Assembly: GCF_028656935.1 (NCBI RefSeq)
Contig: NZ_JAMDGZ010000015.1
Coordinates: 62,001 to 126,000, forward strand
Direction: 5' to 3'
Length of the DNA stretch: 64,000 bases
DNA from: Pseudomonas rubra
GTDB taxonomy: Bacteria; Pseudomonadota; Gammaproteobacteria; Pseudomonadales; Pseudomonadaceae
In this document: positions 25,429 to 33,062 of the stretch, one piece after another
Position numbering within the stretch: the first letter of the stretch is position 1
How the letters are laid out: the number at the start of each line of letters is the position of its first letter
Notes under the pieces: model-generated
Told to the model about the DNA's origin: nothing
Database searches by the model: none
Seen by the model: only the letters and a program-made list of their open reading frames with translations
Position numbers and translations under genes: made by a program

Positions 25429-27986
25429 CAGAGCACCTCCTCGGTGGTCGGGATCAGGTGAAGTTCACCAGCAGCAATGGGCCGGCGCTGGCCGCGCTCG
25501 CGGACAAAGTGCACACCCGGATCCGGGCGCTGGTCGTTGACGAAGGTGCGAAAGCGCTTGAGCTTGTCGGGGTCTTTCAGGGCGTTGGCCCACTCGCATT
25601 CATAGCGATCGACCACCAGTTGCATCTGTGCTTCCAGCTCTGCCCCCAGGCCCAGGCTGTCGTCGAGGACCACTTGCTTGAGGTAGTCCAGCCCGCCCTC
25701 CAGGCTTTCACGCCACACCGAGGTGCGCTGCAGTTTGTCGGCGGTGCGGATGTAGAACATCAGCACGCGATCGATGATGCGGATCAGGCTGGCATCGTCC
25801 AGGTCGGTTGCGAACAGTTCGGCATGCCGCGGGCGCATGCCGCCGTTGCCGCAGATGTACAGGTTCCAGCCCTTCTCGGTGGCGATCACGCCGATGTCCT
25901 TGCTTTGCGCCTCGGCGCATTCGCGGGTACAGCCGGACACCGCGAACTTGAGCTTGTGCGGCGAACGCAGGCCCTTGTAGCGGTCTTCCAGGGTCAGGGC
26001 CATGCCCACGCTGTCCTGCACGCCGTAGCGGCACCAGGTGCTGCCGACGCAGGATTTCACCGTGCGTGTCGATTTGCCGTAGGCGTGGCCGGTCTCGAAG
26101 CCTGCGGCAATCAGCTCGGCCCAGATCTCGGGCAGTTCATGCAACTGGGCGCCGAACAGGTCGATGCGCTGGCCACCGGTGATCTTGGTGTAGAGGTCGT
26201 ACTTTTTCGCCACTTCGCCAATGACGATCAGTTTCTCGGGGGTGATCTCGCCGCCGGGAATCCGCGGCACCACCGAGTAGGTGCCGTTTTTCTGCATATT
26301 GGCCATGAAGGTGTCGTTGGTGTCCTGCAGCGGTACCAGCGACGGCTCCATGATCGGCTGGTTCCAGCACGAGGCTAGGATCGAGCCGACCGTGGGTTTG
26401 CAGATGTCGCAGCCGACATGGCCACGACCGTGCCTGGCCAGCATTTCGTCGAAGCTGACAATGCCTTCGACCTGCACCAGGGCGTACAACTCCTGACGGG
26501 TGTAGGCGAAGTGTTCGCACAGGCTCTTGTCGACGCTGACACCACGGGCGATCAGTTCGTGTTCGAAGACTTGCTTGAGCAACGCCGCACACCCGCCGCA
26601 ACCTGTGCAGGCCTTGGTCTGCTGCTTGAGCTCGGCAAGCTCGCCGCAACCGCTGTCGATGGCCGCGCAGATCGCGCCCTTGCTGACGTTGTGGCACGAG
26701 CAAATGGTCGCGCTGGCGGGCAAGGCATCGGCGCCCAACGCCGGCGCCCCGGCCGATTGCGGCAGGATCAGCGCGGCCGGATCGGCGGGCAAGGCAATGG
26801 CGTTCTGCACGTACTGCAGCAGGGTGTCGTAATAGCTGTTGTCGCCGACCAGCACCGCGCCGATCACCCGTTTGCCGCTGGCATCGACCACCAGGCGGCG
26901 GTAGGCCGACGCTGCTTCGTCGATAAAGCGATAGCTGCGCGCACCCGGCGTGGCGCCATGGGCATCACCAATGGAGCCGACATCAACGCCCAGCAGCTTG
27001 AGCTTGGTCGACATGTCGGCACCGGTGAAACTGCCCGCGTCTTCACCGGCCAGCGCCGCCGCCACGTTGCGCGCCATGCTGTAGCCCGGTGCGACCAGGC
27101 CGAAGACACTGCCATTCCAGGACGCGCATTCGCCGATGGCAAAGATGCGTGGGTCGCTGCTGCGACAGCCACTGTCGATCACCACCCCGCCGCGCGGCGC
27201 GACTTCCAGGCCACTGCTGCGGCCCAGGGCATCCTGCGGGCGGATACCGGCGGAGAACACGATCAGGTCGGTCTCGAGAAACTCGCCACCGTCGAAGTTC
27301 ATCCGGTAGCGATACGCCTCACCGGCAACGATCGATTGGGTCGCCCGCGCCAGGTGCACGCCAACCCCCAGGGCTTCGATCTGTGCGCGCAAGGCCGCGC
27401 CGCCCTCCGCATCCAGTTGCACCGGCATCAGGCGTGGGGCGAACTCCACCACGTGGGCTTGCAGGCCCAGCGACTTCAAGGCATTGGCCGCCTCCAGGCC
27501 CAGCAGGCCACCACCGACCACCACGCCACGACGGGCACCGCTGGCGGCGGCGCGAATGGCATCGAGATCATCGAGGGTGCGATAGACCAGGCGCGCCGCG
27601 CCGTGCGAGCCTTCGATCGGCGGCACGAACGGATAGGAGCCAGTCGCCAGAACCAGCTGATCGTAGGGGTAGCGCCCGGCGGCAGTGACCACCTCACAAC
27701 GCTTGCGATCAATCTCCAGCACCGGCTCGCCCAGGTGCAGGTGAATACCGTGCCCGGCATACAAATTGGCCTCGCCCAGCGCCAACGCTTCGGCATCACT
27801 GCCGGTGAAATACTCCGACAGGTGCACGCGGTCATAGGCGCGCTGGCGCTCCTCACCGAATACACGCACCTCGAAGCGGCCCAGGGCTGCACGTTCGATC
27901 AGTTGCTCGATGCAGTGATGACCGACCATGCCGTTGCCGATGATGATCAGCTGTTGCCGCGTTGCGATGCTGGTAAACCCATTCAT
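25428..27986 (-). CDS. nirB: Nitrite reductase large subunit NirB
   Basis: An 852-residue assimilatory NAD(P)H nitrite reductase. Order: FAD/NAD-binding reductase (1-400, with IIGNGMVGHHCIEQL and GVVVGGGLLGLEAANALKSL), a BFD-like 2Fe-2S domain (about 425-490, CSCHNVSKG then CTGCGGC), and the siroheme/4Fe-4S sulfite-reductase-like part with SCVGSTWCRYG and SGCTRECAEAQ supplying the cluster cysteines. It catalyses six-electron reduction of nitrite to ammonium in the cytoplasm. A sigma-54 promoter (28152-28169) and a terminator hairpin (28052-28085) precede it, so it can be controlled separately from nasA. Confidence 0.96.
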   Translation of the reverse strand: MNGFTSIATRQQLIIIGNGMVGHHCIEQLIERAALGRFEVRVFGEERQRAYDRVHLSEYFTGSDAEALALGEANLYAGHGIHLHLGEPVLEIDRKRCEVVTAAGRYPYDQLVLATGSYPFVPPIEGSHGAARLVYRTLDDLDAIRAAASGARRGVVVGGGLLGLEAANALKSLGLQAHVVEFAPRLMPVQLDAEGGAALRAQIEALGVGVHLARATQSIVAGEAYRYRMNFDGGEFLETDLIVFSAGIRPQDALGRSSGLEVAPRGGVVIDSGCRSSDPRIFAIGECASWNGSVFGLVAPGYSMARNVAAALAGEDAGSFTGADMSTKLKLLGVDVGSIGDAHGATPGARSYRFIDEAASAYRRLVVDASGKRVIGAVLVGDNSYYDTLLQYVQNAIALPADPAALILPQSAGAPALGADALPASATICSCHNVSKGAICAAIDSGCGELAELKQQTKACTGCGGCAALLKQVFEHELIARGVSVDKSLCEHFAYTRQELYALVQVEGIVSFDEMLARHGRGHVGCDICKPTVGSILASCWNQPIMEPSLVPLQDTNDTFMANMQKNGTYSVVPRIPGGEITPEKLIVIGEVAKKYDLYTKITGGQRIDLFGAQLHELPEIWAELIAAGFETGHAYGKSTRTVKSCVGSTWCRYGVQDSVGMALTLEDRYKGLRSPHKLKFAVSGCTRECAEAQSKDIGVIATEKGWNLYICGNGGMRPRHAELFATDLDDASLIRIIDRVLMFYIRTADKLQRTSVWRESLEGGLDYLKQVVLDDSLGLGAELEAQMQLVVDRYECEWANALKDPDKLKRFRTFVNDQRPDPGVHFVRERGQRRPIAAGELHLIPTTEEVL

Positions 27987-28051
27987 ACCCGATCCTCACT
28001 CAAGGCCATTCACGGTGGCTTTGCTGCTGGGGGCCAACCCCGAAAAACAAA

Positions 28052-28085
28052 AAAGGCGCCTGGAGCCGAAGCTCCAGGCGCCTTT
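28052..28085 (-). terminator. Leader terminator (attenuator) upstream of nirB
   Basis: Fifteen-base perfect arms closed by a UUCG tetraloop (GGAGC-TTCG-GCTCC at the top) and followed on the minus strand by TTTTTTGTTTTT. It lies 66 bases before the nirB start and downstream of its sigma-54 promoter, so nirB expression must pass it: an attenuator, or a nasA terminator that nirB reads through. Confidence 0.8.
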
Positions 28086-28151
28086 GCCTGGTCGTTTTTG
28101 TAGTCCCGGTTGCGAATCGCCATTGACCCGCGAGGACGTTGTCACTCTGTA

Positions 28152-28169
28152 AAGCAGGTAGTGTGCCAA
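28152..28169 (-). promoter_or_regulatory. Sigma-54 promoter of nirB
   Basis: Minus-strand TTGGCACACTACCTGCTT matches the -24/-12 consensus TTGGCACG-N4-TTGCTT, with GG and GC exactly 10 bases apart. The predicted start near 28140 gives a leader of about 150 bases. NtrC control is the expected input for assimilatory genes. Confidence 0.75.
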
Positions 28170-28260
28170 CTGCCAAAGCCTTTTAAACCGGGGCTTGCAC
28201 AGTATTCACCCTGGCCAATATCGACCCAGGCTGGTGCAGGGCTCCCCCTTATGGGGCACG

Positions 28261-31200
28261 TCAGTAGACGTCGCGAAGGTAGCGCTTGGCCCGGCTCAGT
28301 TCGCCGACATAGGCCTCGGCCCGTTCCACACTCATGCCACCGTATTGATGCACAACCTGCTTGAGCGCCGCATCGACATCCCTGGCCATGCGTTCAGCAT
28401 CACCACAGATGTAAAAATGCCCACCTTCTTCGAGCCAGCGCCACAGCTCGGCACCCTGTTCGAGCATGCGTTGCTGCACGTATATTTTCTGCGCCTGGTC
28501 GCGAGAGAACGCGGTATCCAGACGGGTCAGGTGACCGTCGCGCTGCCAGGCCAGCAGCTCGTCGCGGTAGTAAAAATCGGTGGCGGCTTGCTGCTCACCG
28601 AACAGTAGCCAGTTGCGCCCTGTGGCCCCTTGTGCCTGACGCTCCTGAAGGAACGCCCTGAACGGCGCCACCCCCGTACCCGGGCCGACCATGATCACTG
28701 GCGCAGTGCTGTCGCCAGGCAGGCGGAAGTGGGACGTCGGCTGGGTGAAAATGTCTACTCGGCCGGGCTCGCTGCGATCAGCCAGGTAGGTCGAGCACAC
28801 GCCCTTGCGCTGGCTGTAACGCACGGTGGAAACCGTCAGGTGGACTTGATCCGGGTGCAGCATCTGGCTCGAACTGATCGAGTACAGCCGTGGCTGCAAG
28901 GGCTTGAGCAGGCTCAGCCAGGTATCCAGGCTCAGTTGGGGCTTGCACAGGTGCACCAGGTCAATCAGTTGCTTGCCCCACAGCCAGGCCTTGAGCGCCG
29001 CCTTGTTGTGCGGCGCAAGCAACTCGCGCAGCTGTGTATCGCCAAGCGCGAAGGCCTCGAGCAACGGCGCGGTGATACGAGCGATCTCCAGATGTTCCTG
29101 CAGTGCATCGGCCAGCGGCATGTCGGCCTGGCCCTTGAGGCTGACGCTGCGGCTGCCATCGAAGCGGGTCGCCGTGAGCAGTTCGTCGACCAGTGCCGGG
29201 CAGTTACGCGGCCATACACCCAGGGCGTCGCCGGCCTGGTAAGTGAAGCCGCTTTGGCCCAGGTCGAACACCAACTGGCGGGTTTCCTTGACCGCGCCGG
29301 GACCGTTGAGCAGGCGGTTGCCGACCAGGGTGGTTGCCAACGGCCTGGTTTTGCTGAAGCCGGTGTTAGTTGGCACTGGCACTGGTGCTTCAAGCAACAA
29401 CTGACCATGGCCCAGCTTGCCCAGCAACGCCTGCAGCCATTGCCCGGCCGGCTCATTGAAGTCGCCTTCGCAATCGACCCGCTCAAGCAAGCGCTCGGCC
29501 CCCAGTTCTGCCAGACGCTGATCGAGCTTGCGACCAAAACCGCAAAACTGCTCGTAGCTGGAATCCCCCAGGGCCAGCACCGCATAGGGCAAGCCGGCGC
29601 AGCGTTGGGAATGCTCGCCATGCAGGCCGCGCCAGAACGCCGCGCCGCTGTCCGGTGCATCACCGTCGCCAAAGGTACTGGCAATCAGCAGCAGGCTGGC
29701 GGGGCTGTCCAGTTGTTCCAGGGCCAGGTCTTGCATACAGCTCAAATGCACCGGCAAACCGACCTGGCGCAGGCGCTCGGCACACTGCTCGGCCAGGGCC
29801 TGGCCATTGCCGGTTTGCGAGGCCCACAGCAGCAGGTGCTTGTCCTGCACCGACACGGGCTGATGGTCGAGCTGGGTGGCATCAATGCGCTCGCCTGCGA
29901 CTCGGCTCAAGGCTACCGTGCAATACTTGAAGGCCGGTTGCAGCGACAGCGGATCGACCGCGTCGCTGGTGACCGCGTTGATCGCCAAATGGTCGCCATA
30001 GACGTCATTCCAGTGAAACGGTGCAAAGCAGTTGCCCGGCAGCACTCGCGTGGTAATCAGTGCCGGCAGCAGCGCCTGCCCGCGCCGTGAGCGCACCTGC
30101 ACTTGGTCCTTCTCCACGATGCCCAGGCGTTGCGCATCTTCAGGGTGAATTTCCACGAAGGGCCCCGGGTCAAGCTTGTTCAGCGCCGCCACCTTGCCGG
30201 TCTTGGTCAGGGTGTGCCACTGGTGCTGGACCCGGCCAGTGTTGAGCACCAGCGGGAAGTCAGCATCTGGTCGTTCGGCGGCCGGCAGGCACGGCCGGGC
30301 AAAAAAACGCGCCTTGCCACTGTCGGTGGGGAAGGCAATCGCCGGGGCCTCACCGTACGCATCGCGCAGCAGGGCCTGGCTGCGGCCATCGTTACGATAG
30401 CGCAGCGGGCTGCGGTCGTCGGCGCGTCCTGGCTCACATGGCCACTGCTGCGGCGCCTTGCGCAAGCGGGTGTAGCTGACCCCGCGCACGTCGTAACCGG
30501 TGGCCGGGTTCCAGGCCTGGCGCAGCTCGTCGAACACCGCCTCGGCACTGGCGTAGCTGAAAGCCTCGGCGTAGCCCATGGCGCAGGCCACGCGGGCGAT
30601 GATCTGCCAGTCGGGCAGGCTCTCGCCCGGCGCCTGGACGGCCTGGTTCATCAGGGTCAGGTTGCGCTCGGAGTTGACCATCACGCCCTCGCCTTCGGCC
30701 CACAGTGCCGCCGGCAGCAGAATATCGGCGTAGCGGTTGGTCTCGGTGTCGAGGAAAGCATCCTGGGCAATCACCAGTTGCGCCGCCTGTAAGCCGTCAA
30801 TCACCTGCTGGCGGTTGGCGACGCTGGCCACCGGGTTGCTGCAGATGATCCAGCAGGCTTTGACCTGCCCACTGGCCAGGTTTCCGAACAGCGCCACGGT
30901 ACCGTCACCGGCTTCGCTGCGCAGGCTGCCGGCTGGGATCTGCCAGAGCTGCTCGACAAACGCCCGGTCTGCCGCCACCAATGCCGAGCGCTGCCCAGGC
31001 AAACCCGGGCCCATATAACCCATTTCGCGCCCGCCCATGGCATTGGGCTGCCCGGTCAGCGAGAACGGTCCGCTGCCCGGCCGGCAGATAGCGCCGGTGG
31101 CCAGGTGCAGGTTGCACAGGGCGTTAGTTTGCCAGGTGCCATGGATGCTCTGGTTCAGGCCCATGGTCCAGCAGCTCATCCACTGCGGCGCGCGGCCAAT

Positions 31201-32046
31201 CCACTGCGCAGCCTGGCGGATATCGGCTTCGTGCAGGCCGGTGATGGCGGCGACCCGCTGCGGCGTGTAGTCAGCTAGAAAAGCCGGCATGGCGTCCCAG
31301 CCTTCGGTGTAGCGCTGGATGAAATCGGCGTCGCACTGGCCGTTTTCCAGCAACAGATGGAGCAGGCCATTGAGCAGCGCCAGGTCGGTGCCCGGCTTGA
31401 TCTGCAAGAACAGGTCGGCCTTGTCGGCAGTAGCGTTTTGCCTGGGGTCGACGACGATCAGCCGGGCCCCGGCCTTGAGCCGGTCGAGCAGGCGCAAAAA
31501 CAGGATCGGGTGACAGTCGGCCATGTTCGCGCCGATCACCAGGAACACCTCGGCGTGGTCAAAGTCCTGGTAACTGCCCGGCGGCCCGTCGGCGCCCAGG
31601 GACAGTTTGTAACCGCTGCTGGCGCTGGCCATGCACAACCGCGAGTTGGACTCGATATGCCGGCTGCGGACAAAGCCCTTGGCCAGCTTGTTGATCAGGT
31701 ACTGGGCCTCCAGGGACATTTGCCCGGAGACATAAAAACCCAGGGCGTCGGGCCCATGCTCATCGATAATCGCCCGCAAACGCAGGGCTGCCTGCTCGAT
31801 GGCGGTATCGATGCCGCCCTGCACCGGGTCGCGCTGACGCAGGTCACGCACATAAGCATGCTCCATGCGCCCGGACTCGCGCAGCGGTTGATGAGCGGTC
31901 AGGCCCTTGGTGCACAAGCGGCCAAAATTGCTGGGGTGCTGCTTATCACCAGTGACCTTGGTCACCCGCCCGTCTTCGACGCTCATGACGATGCCACAAC
32001 CGACGCCACAATACGGGCACACACTGCGCACGCTGGTGCTGCTCAT
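28261..32046 (-). CDS. nasA: Assimilatory nitrate reductase fused to a diflavin reductase
   Basis: A 1261-residue fusion. Residues 1-705 are a molybdopterin nitrate reductase: an N-terminal 4Fe-4S motif CPYCGVGC (Cys10, 13, 17) plus the later LCTKG cysteine, the MopB core, and the dinucleotide-binding domain. From about 735 a flavodoxin domain (LLLWASQTGNGQALAEQC) is followed by an FAD/NADPH module (VGPGTGVAPFRAFLQERQ, YICGDAERMA) like CysJ/cytochrome P450 reductase. The fusion should pass NADPH electrons directly to nitrate reduction without a separate NasB/NasC. The start is backed by AGGAGGT. Such fusions occur in pseudomonads. Confidence 0.94.
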   Translation of the reverse strand: MSSTSVRSVCPYCGVGCGIVMSVEDGRVTKVTGDKQHPSNFGRLCTKGLTAHQPLRESGRMEHAYVRDLRQRDPVQGGIDTAIEQAALRLRAIIDEHGPDALGFYVSGQMSLEAQYLINKLAKGFVRSRHIESNSRLCMASASSGYKLSLGADGPPGSYQDFDHAEVFLVIGANMADCHPILFLRLLDRLKAGARLIVVDPRQNATADKADLFLQIKPGTDLALLNGLLHLLLENGQCDADFIQRYTEGWDAMPAFLADYTPQRVAAITGLHEADIRQAAQWIGRAPQWMSCWTMGLNQSIHGTWQTNALCNLHLATGAICRPGSGPFSLTGQPNAMGGREMGYMGPGLPGQRSALVAADRAFVEQLWQIPAGSLRSEAGDGTVALFGNLASGQVKACWIICSNPVASVANRQQVIDGLQAAQLVIAQDAFLDTETNRYADILLPAALWAEGEGVMVNSERNLTLMNQAVQAPGESLPDWQIIARVACAMGYAEAFSYASAEAVFDELRQAWNPATGYDVRGVSYTRLRKAPQQWPCEPGRADDRSPLRYRNDGRSQALLRDAYGEAPAIAFPTDSGKARFFARPCLPAAERPDADFPLVLNTGRVQHQWHTLTKTGKVAALNKLDPGPFVEIHPEDAQRLGIVEKDQVQVRSRRGQALLPALITTRVLPGNCFAPFHWNDVYGDHLAINAVTSDAVDPLSLQPAFKYCTVALSRVAGERIDATQLDHQPVSVQDKHLLLWASQTGNGQALAEQCAERLRQVGLPVHLSCMQDLALEQLDSPASLLLIASTFGDGDAPDSGAAFWRGLHGEHSQRCAGLPYAVLALGDSSYEQFCGFGRKLDQRLAELGAERLLERVDCEGDFNEPAGQWLQALLGKLGHGQLLLEAPVPVPTNTGFSKTRPLATTLVGNRLLNGPGAVKETRQLVFDLGQSGFTYQAGDALGVWPRNCPALVDELLTATRFDGSRSVSLKGQADMPLADALQEHLEIARITAPLLEAFALGDTQLRELLAPHNKAALKAWLWGKQLIDLVHLCKPQLSLDTWLSLLKPLQPRLYSISSSQMLHPDQVHLTVSTVRYSQRKGVCSTYLADRSEPGRVDIFTQPTSHFRLPGDSTAPVIMVGPGTGVAPFRAFLQERQAQGATGRNWLLFGEQQAATDFYYRDELLAWQRDGHLTRLDTAFSRDQAQKIYVQQRMLEQGAELWRWLEEGGHFYICGDAERMARDVDAALKQVVHQYGGMSVERAEAYVGELSRAKRYLRDVY

Positions 32047-32075
32047 CGGCCTACCTCCTGATTGCGCAAACAAAA

Positions 32076-32126
32076 AGGCGCCCTGCTGCCCCGGCTTGTG
32101 CAAACAAGCGGGGCAACACGGCGCCT
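32076..32126 (-). terminator. Leader terminator of nasA
   Basis: On the minus strand, AGGCGCC-type arms (32120-32126 and 32076-32082) enclose a second stem with a six-base loop (TTTGCA) and are followed by five T, 30 bases before the nasA start. With the hairpin at 32140-32159 it forms an attenuator of the Nas leader type. Confidence 0.75.
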
Positions 32127-32139
32127 TTGTCGTGAACGG

Positions 32140-32159
32140 GGCAATCTGCGTTGATTGCC
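32140..32159 (-). promoter_or_regulatory. ANTAR-type hexaloop hairpin in the nasA leader
   Basis: Minus strand GGCAATC-AACGCA-GATTGCC: a seven-base stem and a six-base loop with A at position 1 and G at position 4, the known recognition features of ANTAR antiterminators such as NasR/NasT. It sits at the very 5' end of the predicted nasA transcript, just before the terminator. Confidence 0.7.
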
Positions 32160-32173
32160 GGATACTCAAGCTG

Positions 32174-32191
32174 TAGCAAGGGCCGCGCCAG
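32174..32191 (-). promoter_or_regulatory. Sigma-54 promoter of nasA
   Basis: Minus-strand CTGGCGCGGCCCTTGCTA fits YTGGCACG-N4-TTGCW with one mismatch and the strict GG-N10-GC spacing. The predicted start is near 32164. Upstream at 32246-32290 lie TGCACC-type half-sites (e.g. TGCACCA at 32266-32272) that could bind NtrC. Confidence 0.75.
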
Positions 32192-32366
32192 AATCGACCA
32201 GGCCTTGCTGTGCGGAGCTCAGGTGTTCAAGCGCGGCTGGCAGGCTGCACCGCATTGGGACCGCTTGCACCATTGCATGGCATTTGCCGCGCGCCGCGCG
32301 GCTCTCTACAATCCGCGCCATTACGGCCGGCACCCGCACACTCCTCTACCGGCCCCGGAGTTTTTC

Positions 32367-33062
32367 ATGGAAGAAATCGAGCAGCACTGGCTGTACGCCC
32401 TTTCCGCCCCCATGGCCGCCCTCAACGGCGCCAGCTACACCGCTGCGACCTACTTCGAGACCTACGACGAAGATGAAACCGACCTGAAAAAATGGTGGGG
32501 CATCAACAATCGCCAGGAGTTGCTGAACATGCTCAGCATGGCCGACACCGGCCACGCCCTGGAGCTCAAGGACGCCTACTGGCAAGCTGCGCGCCGCCTA
32601 CCCAGCGAATGGCCGCAGGTGCTTGAAGCGCTGACCCCGCGCAAGTGCATCCAGTACGAGTTCGCCCGGCGCACCCTCGCCGACTGCGGCCAGGGCGGCG
32701 TGCGCGCCTGGGACCTGGGGCGCATGGGTTACCTGCTACGTGCCGGCTTGCGCAAGGGTTACCTGTCCATCGATGAAAGCCACTGGCTGCAAGGCCGCCT
32801 GGCCCTGCGTGCCCGGCACTACTACAACAGCTGGGACCGCTACCTGGCCGGCTACCTGTTTGGCAAGGCGCTATGGAACTGCTCCAGCGCCAGCGACGAA
32901 GAACTGGCCCAGAGCCTGGAGCGCCAAGGCAGCGAGCACTGGAACCGCTGCATCATGATGAACCTGAGCGATGACGCCCTGGGCTTTTTCGCCAGTATTC
33001 CCTGGGACCTGCCGCTGAACCTGCCGGAACGCCCCGACACCCTGCAAGGAGGCTGGGCATGA
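32367..33062 (+). CDS. DUF1266 protein of a chaperone gene cluster
   Basis: A 231-residue cytoplasmic protein of the DUF1266 family, recognised by WWGINNRQELLNMLSMADTG and AWDLGRMGYLLRAGLRKGYL followed by the Trp-rich SWDRYLAGYLFGKALW. The function is unknown. The ATG at 32367 (GGAG upstream) is chosen over a longer ORF. Its stop overlaps the J-protein start by 4 bases. In E. coli, as I recall, DUF1266 proteins YbeR and YbeU sit beside djlB, djlC and hscC, so the association is conserved across families. Confidence 0.87.
   Translation: MEEIEQHWLYALSAPMAALNGASYTAATYFETYDEDETDLKKWWGINNRQELLNMLSMADTGHALELKDAYWQAARRLPSEWPQVLEALTPRKCIQYEFARRTLADCGQGGVRAWDLGRMGYLLRAGLRKGYLSIDESHWLQGRLALRARHYYNSWDRYLAGYLFGKALWNCSSASDEELAQSLERQGSEHWNRCIMMNLSDDALGFFASIPWDLPLNLPERPDTLQGGWA

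Noticed and set aside
26418-28103. 561-residue plus-strand ORF opposite nirB
   Set aside because: Antisense shadow: it has no recognisable domain and nirB is certain on the other strand.
28195-28237. NtrC site upstream of nirB from TGCAC and GTGCA half-sites
   Set aside because: The halves are about 40 bases apart, far from the normal NtrC spacing, so I do not call a site.
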